Part shown: in pieces, positions 46,014-53,750 of the stretch
Position numbering within the stretch: the stretch's first letter is position 1
How the letters are laid out: each line of letters opens with the position of its first letter
Assembly: GCA_035940775.1 (NCBI GenBank)
Contig: DASZEN010000033.1
Span: forward strand, 310,001 to 374,000
From: DASQYE01 sp035940775
Lineage (GTDB): Bacteria > Acidobacteriota > Blastocatellia > Pyrinomonadales > Pyrinomonadaceae
DNA: 64,000 nucleotides
Direction of reading: 5' to 3'
Translations under genes and position numbers: made by a program
Notes under the pieces: model-generated
Database searches by the model: none
The model's input: only the letters and a program-made list of their open reading frames with translations
What the model was told of the DNA's origin: nothing

Positions 46014-47375
46014 TTACTCGCGCCACATGTTCTCGAATCTGGTAAATTCTTTGAGGAATGCCAGTTTGACTGTGCCGGTCGGGCCATTGCGTTGTTTGGA
46101 GATGATGATCTCTGCGATTCCGGCGTTCTCTTCCGTGCGGTTGTACTGCTCCTCGCGGTAGATGAAGGCGACGACATCGGCGTCCTGTTCAATCGCGCCG
46201 CTTTCTCTGAGGTCTGCGAGTTGTGGGCGGTGGTCTGTGCGAGATTCGGGCGCGCGCGACAGCTGCGAAAGCGCGATCAGCGGCACGTTCAATTCCTTCG
46301 CCAGGGCTTTCAGCTCGCGAGAGATTTGCGACACCTCCTGCTGGCGCGATTCGACGCGACGCGACGAGCCGGACATTAGTTGCAGGTAGTCAACGATTAT
46401 CAGGTCGAGCTTCTTCTGCTCGGCCGCCAAACGGCGCGCCTTCGCCCTCATCTCAAGGACGGTGATGCCGGGCGTGTCGTCAATAAAGATTTTGGTTTCG
46501 GCCAGTGTGCCGAGCGCGCCCGCGAGCCGCGCCCACTCGTCGCGCGAAAGAAATCCGCTGCGGAAACGGTGCGCGTCCACGCGCCCTTCGGAACAGAGCA
46601 TACGCATGACGAGCGATTCCTTGGACATCTCCAACGAAAAGACGCCGACCACGGCCTGCGCCTGAATCGCCGCGTTCTGGGCCAACGTCAGGCACAGGCT
46701 GGTCTTACCCATCGACGGGCGGGCGGCGACGATTATCAGGTCGGACGGCTGTAGACCCGAAGTCATCGAGTCGAACTCGTTAAAGCCCGTCGTCAGGCCC
46801 GTCAACATCGCCGAGCGACCGGCCATCTCCTGAACGTGTTCGAGCAATTGATCGGCAATCGGCTTGACGTGCGCGAAGCCCTGACGGGTTCGCTCGTCGG
46901 CGAGCGCAAAGATCATCTGCTCGGCGTGATCCAGAATCTGCTGCGGCTCGTCCTCTTCCTCCAGCGCCTCGCTCGTAATCTTGTTCGCCGCATGGACGAG
47001 CTGGCGCAGCAGCGATTTCCCGCGCACCATGTCCGCGTAGTGCGAGATGTTGGCGAAGTGCGGCAGGCCCAGCATGAGGTTTGAGACGAAAGAGATACCG
47101 CCCACGGATTCGAGCGCGCCGTCGCGCCGAAGCTCTTCGCCGATCAGAATCGGGTTGATCTCCGAGCCGCGCTCGAAGAGGGCGATCATGGCGATGAAGA
47201 TGCGGCGATGCGATGGGACGTAGAAATCCTCTGGGCGCAATAGCTCTATGGCCTGGCTGATGAGACCGTTGTCGAGGATGATCGCGCCGAGGATGGCGCG
47301 CTCGGATTCGGAACTGTTCGGCAGAGGCCGTTCGAGAAGCTGGTCGCGCGCCGTATCGACAGGAAAACTTGCCAT
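46014..47375 (-). CDS. dnaB: replicative DNA helicase DnaB
   Basis: 453 residues. The N-terminal helical domain (about 15-120, SESERAILGAIILDN) is followed by the RecA-like motor with Walker A AARPSMGKTSL, Walker B LDLIIVDYLQLMSG and ADLRESGAIEQDADVV near the end. DnaB unwinds DNA at the replication fork. It follows rplI in the conserved rpsF-rpsR-rplI-dnaB order, but a terminator-like hairpin lies between them. Confidence 0.97.
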   Translation of the reverse strand: MASFPVDTARDQLLERPLPNSSESERAILGAIILDNGLISQAIELLRPEDFYVPSHRRIFIAMIALFERGSEINPILIGEELRRDGALESVGGISFVSNLMLGLPHFANISHYADMVRGKSLLRQLVHAANKITSEALEEEDEPQQILDHAEQMIFALADERTRQGFAHVKPIADQLLEHVQEMAGRSAMLTGLTTGFNEFDSMTSGLQPSDLIIVAARPSMGKTSLCLTLAQNAAIQAQAVVGVFSLEMSKESLVMRMLCSEGRVDAHRFRSGFLSRDEWARLAGALGTLAETKIFIDDTPGITVLEMRAKARRLAAEQKKLDLIIVDYLQLMSGSSRRVESRQQEVSQISRELKALAKELNVPLIALSQLSRAPESRTDHRPQLADLRESGAIEQDADVVAFIYREEQYNRTEENAGIAEIIISKQRNGPTGTVKLAFLKEFTRFENMWRE

Positions 47376-47427
47376 CGGGAGACTTCTTTAAACTAACTTC
47401 CGTTTTAAGATGAAGGGCTGCGGATAA

Positions 47428-47451
47428 AGAAAAAACGGCCGCAAGCGGCGT
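47428..47451 (-). terminator. terminator after rplI
   Basis: On the minus strand a short GC hairpin (GCCG/CGGC, loop CTTG) is followed by CGTTTTTTC. It lies about 130 bases downstream of the rplI stop and before dnaB. Confidence 0.55.
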
Positions 47452-47579
47452 CTTCGGCCCTTCGAGCGCCTTCTTGCGCTTCGTGCCGTGCAGAGAGCCG
47501 CGCTTGCAGCCGCGCACTATACTACAAGGCGCGCGCCCGCGACAACGACTATCGGTCGCGGTGCGGCGCACCCCGATTT

Positions 47580-48158
47580 TTATTCAGTCGAAGCGCCTTC
47601 TGACGCCGCTTCGGGAGCCGCCGCGCCCGGCGTTTCGTCTCCCGCCGCGCTCGCCCCGCCAGCCTCAGCCGCCGCCGCGGGCGCATCGCTCTGGCCGCCG
47701 CCGCCGCCCTCGGCTGTCACGACGACCGGAATCTCTACGTTCACCTCGCGGTGCAGGCGCACCTGAACCGAAAACTCGCCCACCTCCTTGATCGCCTCGG
47801 GAAGCCGTATGCGCTTGCGATCAACCTCGTAGCCGCGCTCTTTGAGCGCCTCCGCGATGTCCATCGAAGTCACGGAACCGTAGAGGACGCCGTGCTCGCC
47901 GACCCTTCGCTGGAAATTCAGGCTGAGGCGGCCCATCTCCGTGGCCTGCAACTCGGCCGAGCCGCGCTCCTTCGCCTCTTTCTTCAAGAGCGCGGCGCGT
48001 TCCTGCTCGATCTGCTTGACGTTGCTGGCCGTGGCCTTGACGGCGAGCTTGCGCGGCAACAGATAATTGCGCGCGTAGCCCGCTTTGACCCTGACGATCT
48101 CGCCGCGTGCGCCGAGATCATCTATGTCCTCGCGCAGCAGAACCTGTGTGTTTGCCAT
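47580..48158 (-). CDS. rplI: ribosomal protein L9 with Ala-rich C-terminal tail
   Basis: 192 residues. The N-terminal domain has the hallmark GYARNYLLPRKLAVKAT. The usual protein is about 150 residues; here about 40 more Ala/Gly/Glu/Pro residues form a disordered tail after IPVVVTAE. It binds 23S rRNA near the L1 stalk. It follows rpsR by 24 bases. Confidence 0.96.
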   Translation of the reverse strand: MANTQVLLREDIDDLGARGEIVRVKAGYARNYLLPRKLAVKATASNVKQIEQERAALLKKEAKERGSAELQATEMGRLSLNFQRRVGEHGVLYGSVTSMDIAEALKERGYEVDRKRIRLPEAIKEVGEFSVQVRLHREVNVEIPVVVTAEGGGGGQSDAPAAAAEAGGASAAGDETPGAAAPEAASEGASTE

Positions 48159-48182
48159 CTGTGGTCTCCCCTCTCTTCCCGG

Positions 48183-48518
48183 TTAAGCCGTGGCGTAAGG
48201 CAGCAGCGCTATATTGCGCGCCCGCTTGATCGCTTCGGCGAGCATACGCTGGTGCGTCGCGCATGAGCCGGAGATGCGACGCGGCAAAATCTTACCGCGC
48301 TCTGGAATGTAGTTCTGCAACAACCTCACATCCTTGAAGTCTATGAGATCGACCTTCTCTATGCAGAAGCGGCAAACTTTGCGGCGGTGCATACGCCGTC
48401 CGCCACCACCACCGCGCCCGCCGCGCTCACGTCCACCACCGCCGCCGCCACCGCGGCCTCCGTCCATATCATCGTCGCGGTCAAAGCCACGATCACGGTC
48501 ATCATAATTTCTAGACAT
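48183..48518 (-). CDS. rpsR: ribosomal protein S18 with Asp/Arg/Gly-rich N-terminal extension
   Basis: 111 residues against the usual 75-80. The first about 42 residues are an RDRD and GGRGGG-rich extension. The conserved core begins at RRKVCRFCIEKVDLIDFKD and continues LPRRISGSCATHQR. CxxC is present in the core, so the zinc-binding form is likely. The RGG-like stretch might add RNA contacts, which is inference. Confidence 0.96.
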   Translation of the reverse strand: MSRNYDDRDRGFDRDDDMDGGRGGGGGGGRERGGRGGGGGRRMHRRKVCRFCIEKVDLIDFKDVRLLQNYIPERGKILPRRISGSCATHQRMLAEAIKRARNIALLPYATA

Positions 48519-48682
48519 AATCTCTCCTATCCAAAATCCTCACAGGGTAAGCGACCAGAGGGCTTTTGCGCTTCTGTGCGGAGTCCCTGCCGGGACGGCC
48601 CCGCATGCTCCTACTGCCCCGTCGCCCGGTCAATCACGATCCTCAAAAACCGTGCGCGCCGCAGAAGACGAAGAAGTGCACG

Positions 48683-49117
48683 TCAGCCTTCGTCCTCATC
48701 AGCGGCCGCCGTCGCGGTCGCCGCGCCGCCACCACCGCGCACGTCGCCGCCGCGTGACGCGAAGGGCCGCTTGCTGGCTTTGCGCGCGCGTTTCGCCTTG
48801 AACTTCTCGGCGCGCCGTCGATCTTCGTCAACACGAACCGTAATGTAACGTATGATCTGATCGTTGACGCGCATGCGTCGCTCAAGCTCGGCGATCTCGC
48901 GGCCGGAGCCTTCGACCTCGAACAGCACGTAAATGCCTTCGTTCTTGCGCTCAATCGGATAGGCCAGATTGCGCCTGCCCATATTCTCGTTTTTGGTGAC
49001 TACGCCGCCCTGATCCGTGATGATCTGTTGCAGGCTTTCACTCAGGCGTGTGACATCCTCATCGCTCGCGCCCGCGTCGATGATAAACATCACTTCATAG
49101 ACTCTTTGATCTGCCAA
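48683..49117 (-). CDS. rpsF: ribosomal protein S6 with extended C-terminus
   Basis: 144 residues from a TTG start with GGAGGA six bases upstream. The ferredoxin-like S6 core is clear (YEVMFIIDAGASDEDV, NMGRRNLAYPIERKNEGIY). The last 40 residues are Lys/Arg- then Gly/Ala/Asp-rich. No ssb gene lies between rpsF and rpsR, where many bacteria have one; the 164-base gap holds no ORF that resembles it. Confidence 0.95.
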   Translation of the reverse strand: MADQRVYEVMFIIDAGASDEDVTRLSESLQQIITDQGGVVTKNENMGRRNLAYPIERKNEGIYVLFEVEGSGREIAELERRMRVNDQIIRYITVRVDEDRRRAEKFKAKRARKASKRPFASRGGDVRGGGGAATATAAADEDEG

Positions 49118-49187
49118 AACTCATCCTCCTCTTGGATGTCTAGCCTCATCTCTCTCTCGTTCAGGATGAAGCGGGAAGGAAATAATT

Positions 49188-49272
49188 AGAGACGACGAGG
49201 GCCAAATGCTGAATGATGAAAGGACGGGCTGTGCTGTATTTCATTCCGCGTTCATCACCAGCGACCTCGTCG
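49188..49272. repeat. intergenic imperfect palindrome (family D, copy 2)
   Basis: Between rpsF and pth. The left arm has GACGACGAGGGCC and GAATGATGAAA, the right arm TTTCATTCCGCGTTCATCA and GCGACCTCGTCGC. It shares the GAATGATGA word with the palindrome at 15093-15182. Confidence 0.6.
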
Positions 49273-49273
49273 C

Positions 49274-49840
49274 TCAGTTATATTGCGCCATCGCTTTATC
49301 AATGCCGTCTCTGAGGACGGCGCGAAGCGCGTCGGCGCTTCTCTCTAAAATCTTTTCCACGTCGGCGCGCGCGCTCTGCGGAAATTCGTCGAGCACAAAG
49401 CGCCTGGTATCGCTGACCGGATGCTCGGGCTGGATGCCTATACGCAGGCGTATGAACTCATCCGTCCTGAGCGCCGCGATGATCGACTTCAAACCGTTGT
49501 GTCCACCGGCCGAGCCGCGCGCGCGCAAGCGTATCGTTCCGAAGGGCAGCGCCAGATCATCGCTGATGACGATCAAAGAACCGGGGCCAGTATCGCGCAG
49601 CTCATGCTTTCTGAGCAGACACGCGACCGCTTCGCCGCTCAGGTTCATATAGGTCTGCGGCTTGACCAGCTCGACTCGCTCGCCTTCGATCAGAGCCCGC
49701 CCGACGAGAGAGCGACACTCGGTGCGCTTGACGGCCGCGCCCGCCTCGCGCGCCAGCCAATCAACGAGCATGAAGCCCAGATTGTGGCGCGTCCACGCAT
49801 ACTGCGCGCCCGGATTGCCAAGCCCAACGACGAGACGCAT
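49274..49840 (-). CDS. pth: peptidyl-tRNA hydrolase
   Basis: 188 residues from the ATG at 49840 (MRLVVGLGNPGAQYAWTRHN), the normal Pth start; the in-frame extension to 49873 is rejected. The active-site His is in TRHNLGFMLVD and PQTYMNLSGEAV is the signature. It frees tRNAs stuck with short peptides. It lies between rplY and rpsF on the same strand. Confidence 0.96.
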   Translation of the reverse strand: MRLVVGLGNPGAQYAWTRHNLGFMLVDWLAREAGAAVKRTECRSLVGRALIEGERVELVKPQTYMNLSGEAVACLLRKHELRDTGPGSLIVISDDLALPFGTIRLRARGSAGGHNGLKSIIAALRTDEFIRLRIGIQPEHPVSDTRRFVLDEFPQSARADVEKILERSADALRAVLRDGIDKAMAQYN

Positions 49841-49942
49841 GACAAAAAGCAAAAGGTATAAGGCGCATAGCAAAAGCGAGGACGAAAAGCACGGGTTTGA
49901 ATGCGCCCCGGCAGCCCCGTTTTTCTAGTACCCTTCTCCTTT

Positions 49943-50608
49943 TTACTTCTCTTCCTCTTCCTCTTCCTTCTTGCCCTTGCCGATAACTTCCGGCTCGGCG
50001 GGCTCCTCTTCGGTCGCCGCAGGAGTCTCGACCGGCTCTTCGCGCACGACGCCGACGGTCGCGATAACCGCCTCGGGAGATTCCAGTATCTCTATCTTCT
50101 CGTCCGCCGGGATGTCCGAGACGTGCAGCACGTCGTGGACGCCCAGGTTCGAGACATCGACGTTGATCGCATCGGGGATGTTGCGCGGGTCGCAGCGCAC
50201 CTCTATATCGCGGATGATCTGTTCGAGGTGGCCCTCCTGATCGCGCACGCCTATGGGCTCGCCCACCAGATGAAGCGGCACGGTGACTTCGATCTTCTGA
50301 CCGCGCACGAGCCTCTTCAGGTCGGCATGCACGAGGCGGCCGCGTACGGGGTCTATCTGGCGATCATGGAACATCACTTCGCTCGCGCCGACGCCCTCGA
50401 CATCAATCGTGAAGATCGAGTTGTGCCCGGAGTCGGAGCGCAATATGGCCGCCAGCTCGCGCAACGGAGCGGCCGCCGACACCGCTTCGCCTTCGCCGCC
50501 ATAAACCGTGACCGGCACGAGGCCCTCGCGGCGGACTCTGCCCGCATCGTTTTTGCCGCGCCCCTGGCGCACAACAGCGCGGACGATAATCTCTTTTCTT
50601 TCTGCCAT
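49943..50608 (-). CDS. rplY: ribosomal protein L25 / general stress protein Ctc
   Basis: 221 residues from the ATG at 50608 (MAERKEIIVRAVVRQGRGKN). L25 beta-barrel followed by a TL5-type second domain (VPLHLVGEPIGVRDQEGHL, DIEVRCDPRNIPDAINVDVS), then a very acidic tail of EEEEEEK. It binds 5S rRNA. The order prs-rplY-pth is widely conserved. Confidence 0.95.
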   Translation of the reverse strand: MAERKEIIVRAVVRQGRGKNDAGRVRREGLVPVTVYGGEGEAVSAAAPLRELAAILRSDSGHNSIFTIDVEGVGASEVMFHDRQIDPVRGRLVHADLKRLVRGQKIEVTVPLHLVGEPIGVRDQEGHLEQIIRDIEVRCDPRNIPDAINVDVSNLGVHDVLHVSDIPADEKIEILESPEAVIATVGVVREEPVETPAATEEEPAEPEVIGKGKKEEEEEEK

Positions 50609-50788
50609 AATAAGGCTCTCTCTCCTTTTGTAAGCAATCGGGCACGGCCGACGCCTGGCCGGAAAACATGACGCGGCCAAAAGCGCGCCGGTTTTGCGCC
50701 CGGAAATCGCCGACTCCGATCCTCTCCAAATTGTCTTGCTGAAAGACGCGAGCGCCGCGCTCGACCGTTTTCTTTCAGTGTTTGCCCT

Positions 50789-51736
50789 TCACACGAAGAG
50801 CGAAGAGACGCTCGTCTCCTCGTGGATCGACTTAATCGCTTTCGCTAACAGCGGCGCGATGCTCAGAACCTTGATATTGGTCAACTCACAACCGCGATCA
50901 CGAAGGGGGATCGTATTTGTGATAACCATCTGCTCGATGTCGGACTGTTCAAGCTGCTCGCAGGCTCGCCCCGACAAGACGGCGTGCGTAAAACAGGCGT
51001 GAATGCGCTCGGCCCCGGCCTCCTTGAGCGCGCGCGCCACCTTCGTCAAGGAACCGCCCGTATCGCACATATCATCGATGATCAAACAACTTCGACCCTG
51101 AACATTTCCGACGACATTCATCACTTCGGCGACGTTGGCCTTCTCGCGCCGCTTATCGCAGAGCGCCAGATCGGCGTTCAGGCGCTTGGCGTAAGCGCGC
51201 GCGCGTTCGGCGCCGCCCGTATCGGGCGCGACCACCGTCAGATTCGCCAGCGGGTTTCGCTGGTAATAACCGATCATCACCGGAGCGGCGTAGAGGTGAT
51301 CTACCGGAACGTCAAAGAACCCTTGAATCTGCGAGGCGTGCAGGTCAATCGTCAGAATCCTTTGCGCCCCGGCCGTGACCATCAGGTTCGCCACCAGCTT
51401 GGCCGCAATCGGCACGCGCGGGCGATCTTTCTTGTCGGAGCGCGCGTAGCCGTAATAGGGAATCACAGCCGTCACGCGCTCGGCCGATGCCCGTCGAAAA
51501 GCGTCGAGCATGACGAGCAGCTCCATCAGATTAGCGTCCGTCGGCGGGCACGTGGGCTGGACTATAAAGATGTCGCTGCCCCGGACATTCTCTTCGATCT
51601 GAAAATTGTACTCGCCGTCGGAGAAACGCTCCGTGACGGCGCGCCCCGGATCGCAGCTCAGGTAATGGCAAATCTCCTCGGCCAGAGCGCGATTGGCGTT
51701 GCCCGTAAAGACTTTAATGCCGCCTGTTGTACTCAT
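50789..51736 (-). CDS. prs: ribose-phosphate pyrophosphokinase
   Basis: 315 residues. The signature DLHASQIQGFFDVPVDHL and the PRPP loop IIDDMCDTGGSLTK are present, with RSDKKDRPRVPIAAKLVANL as the catalytic-loop region. It makes PRPP for nucleotide synthesis. It is downstream of the tRNA-Gln gene and upstream of rplY on the same strand. Confidence 0.97.
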   Translation of the reverse strand: MSTTGGIKVFTGNANRALAEEICHYLSCDPGRAVTERFSDGEYNFQIEENVRGSDIFIVQPTCPPTDANLMELLVMLDAFRRASAERVTAVIPYYGYARSDKKDRPRVPIAAKLVANLMVTAGAQRILTIDLHASQIQGFFDVPVDHLYAAPVMIGYYQRNPLANLTVVAPDTGGAERARAYAKRLNADLALCDKRREKANVAEVMNVVGNVQGRSCLIIDDMCDTGGSLTKVARALKEAGAERIHACFTHAVLSGRACEQLEQSDIEQMVITNTIPLRDRGCELTNIKVLSIAPLLAKAIKSIHEETSVSSLFV

Positions 51737-51818
51737 AGATTAGATGTCGGATGCCGGATGCCAGATGGTTAGCGATTCGCCCCTGCATATCTGACACCCA
51801 GCATCTGACTTCTGATTA
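51737..51818. repeat. intergenic imperfect palindrome, family C
   Basis: Between prs and the tRNA-Gln gene. The left arm GTCGGATGCCGGATGCCAGA pairs, with G-U wobbles, with ATCTGACACCCAGCATCTGA. It differs in sequence from families A, B and D. Confidence 0.65.
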
Positions 51819-51821
51819 AAT

Positions 51822-51896
51822 TGGCTGGGGCGGGTGGATTCGAACCAACGAATGCCGGTTCCAAAGACCGGTGCCTTACCACTTGGCTACGCCCCA
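51822..51896 (-). tRNA. tRNA-Gln (anticodon TTG), CCA encoded
   Basis: 75 bases including the encoded CCA. Acceptor stem TGGGGCG/CGCCCCA, anticodon stem CCGGT/ACCGG around CTTTGGA (anticodon TTG) and T loop TTCGAAT. One apparent U-C mismatch lies in the second pair of the T stem (GTTGG/CCACC). It lies between ispE and prs, as in many bacteria. Confidence 0.95.
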
Positions 51897-51915
51897 ATAT
51901 CAATTCCACAAAAGC

Positions 51916-52839
51916 TCAGGCATGCTCAAGCAGACGGGCGCACGGGCCGAGGGCCTCGATGTATGCGGCCCGCTTGAGCGTCATACAAGAGAAGACGCGC
52001 CATCCGCTTTCCGCTCTCAACCGATGGGCGGCGCGCTCCCGCAATTCACCGTTGTCAAAGATACCGAAGACGCTCGCGCCGCTTCCCGCCAACAAACTGC
52101 CGCGCGCTCCCGCCCGCATTAAAGCATTCCTCGCGCGCTCGATCTCCGGTTCGAGGCGAAGCACCACCCGCTCAAAGTCATTATGCAGATGGTACGGAAG
52201 CAAATCCGGAAATTGCGCGTCCGCGCGAGAAATAGAGAGAATAATGTTGCCACTTGCCTTTGTCAAGGCGGGCGCGCTCAACGCTTTGTAGGCTTCCCCG
52301 GTCAATACTTCGACCGGCGGCGTCACCACGACCAAGTGCGTTTCGGCCACGTCCGCGAGCGGCGAAATCTCGTCGCCGAGCCCACGGCCTTCGGCCGTCC
52401 CACCCGTGAAAAAGAAGGGCACATCAGCGCCTAAGCGCGCGCCCAGCTTCGCCAGCTCGCGGCCCGTCGCCGCGACCCGCCATAAATGGGCCAGACCGAG
52501 CAGCGCCGTGGCTGCGTTTGAAGAGCCGCCCCCCAGTCCGCCCCCGGCCGGAATGCGCTTTTCCAGGCTGATGGTGACCCCCTTCCTGACGCCGTATCTG
52601 TCGCGAAGCGCGGCGGCCGCACGATAAACCAGATTGCTTTCGTCAACGGGGATGCCGGGCGCGTCACATTGAATCTCAATTCGCTCGTCGGCGCGCACGC
52701 TCAAGTGCAAATCGTCATGGAGCGTGACGGTTTGAAAGACGGTGTGCAGTTCGTGGTACTCGTCCGGGCGACGACCGAGGACGTGGAGCGTCCAGTTGAT
52801 CTTGGCGAATGAAGGAAGCGTCAGGGTGTCATCCAACAC
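51916..52839 (-). CDS. ispE: 4-diphosphocytidyl-2-C-methyl-D-erythritol kinase
   Basis: 307 residues from a GTG start. GHMP-kinase motifs: FAKINWTLHVLGRRPDEYHE at the N-terminus, ATP loop IPAGGGLGGGSSNAATAL and GSGASVFGIF near the C-terminus. It phosphorylates the CDP-methylerythritol intermediate of the MEP pathway. It is the 5'-most gene of the tRNA-Gln, prs, rplY, pth run. Confidence 0.95.
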   Translation of the reverse strand: MLDDTLTLPSFAKINWTLHVLGRRPDEYHELHTVFQTVTLHDDLHLSVRADERIEIQCDAPGIPVDESNLVYRAAAALRDRYGVRKGVTISLEKRIPAGGGLGGGSSNAATALLGLAHLWRVAATGRELAKLGARLGADVPFFFTGGTAEGRGLGDEISPLADVAETHLVVVTPPVEVLTGEAYKALSAPALTKASGNIILSISRADAQFPDLLPYHLHNDFERVVLRLEPEIERARNALMRAGARGSLLAGSGASVFGIFDNGELRERAAHRLRAESGWRVFSCMTLKRAAYIEALGPCARLLEHA

Positions 52840-52902
52840 GATGGGCGGCTGACCTCCGTAAAGCGCCAGCCGCCCTCCCTTGTATCCTGAAAATGAAGAG
52901 CG

Positions 52903-53559
52903 TCAGCGCGCGATGAAAACCTGCGTCAGAAAAACCTTGCCATCCGAAGAGCGCGCGATGCCGACTCCGGAGCGCGTGAAACTTGCGTTCAGGATATTGT
53001 CGCGGTGCTTGTGCGAGCGCATCCAACGCTCTACGGCAAAGGCCGCCGGGTCGGCGTAGTTCTGATTATACGCGATGTTCTCGGCCAAAGCGCTCCACCC
53101 GCGAACATTGCGGCCGTGCGCGCGCGTCACCATGTCGCGGCCGTCCGGCCCCGTATGGTCAAAGAAGCCGCCGCGCGCCATGCTCTCGGAATGCATACGC
53201 GCCATGCGGCACAACTCCGCATCCCAAACCAGGGGCGACTCGCCATTGGCGATACGCTGCGCATTAATCAGCTCGAAAGCGCGCCGCTCAAGGCTTGAGG
53301 TGCTCACCATCGCTGAAGAACCTCCGGCGCGCATCGGCGCAATCATAGAGGTCGGCATTACCATGCGCGGGCGCGTCGTGATCCCGCCCATAGTCGAGCC
53401 CGTGGCCGTAATCAAACGCGCCGCCGGTCGATTGGACGACGACTGCCCCAGTGTAACTGTGGCGGCCGCTATGATAAAGACGAAGGATAAGGTGCAGAAT
53501 CGGAATGCCGAGCGCGCAGAGCGCAGCGCTACCGTCTCGGGGAACCGTAGATTGCTCAT
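52903..53559 (-). CDS. secreted CAP-domain (SCP/PR1, YkwD-like) protein
   Basis: 218 residues. A signal peptide (about 20-38) is followed by a Ser/Met/Arg-rich stretch. A CAP domain spans about 92-218, with the family His/Glu set in ARMHSESMARGG, HTGPDG, ALAENIAYNQ and HRDNILNASFTRSGVGIA. Bacterial CAP proteins are extracellular and of varied role. A promoter lies at 53661-53689. Confidence 0.88.
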   Translation of the reverse strand: MSNLRFPETVALRSARSAFRFCTLSFVFIIAAATVTLGQSSSNRPAARLITATGSTMGGITTRPRMVMPTSMIAPMRAGGSSAMVSTSSLERRAFELINAQRIANGESPLVWDAELCRMARMHSESMARGGFFDHTGPDGRDMVTRAHGRNVRGWSALAENIAYNQNYADPAAFAVERWMRSHKHRDNILNASFTRSGVGIARSSDGKVFLTQVFIAR

Positions 53560-53660
53560 CTGGGGGAACGTTCTTTCTCGCCTTAAGCGTGCCGGGCCGT
53601 GAGTAAGCTTTGAATGCCCTGACCGTGCTAGGGGCTCGCCGGTCGTTAACTGTCAAAACA

Positions 53661-53689
53661 ATACTAACAGACCGTTTTACTATGATCAA
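53661..53689 (-). promoter_or_regulatory. sigma-70-type promoter of the CAP-domain gene
   Basis: Minus strand TTGATC (53689-53684) and TAGTAT (53666-53661) with a 17-base spacer, about 100 bases before the ATG. A second TTGACA word lies just downstream. Confidence 0.6.
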
Positions 53690-53750
53690 CCCTTTTTTTG
53701 GCGGGAGTTACAACCTTAGGCGGGCTGTTTCGAGAGGATACGGAGGGCGG

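Noticed and set aside
46780..47571. 263-residue ORF overlapping dnaB
   Set aside because: It is in another frame of the dnaB N-terminus and has random composition.
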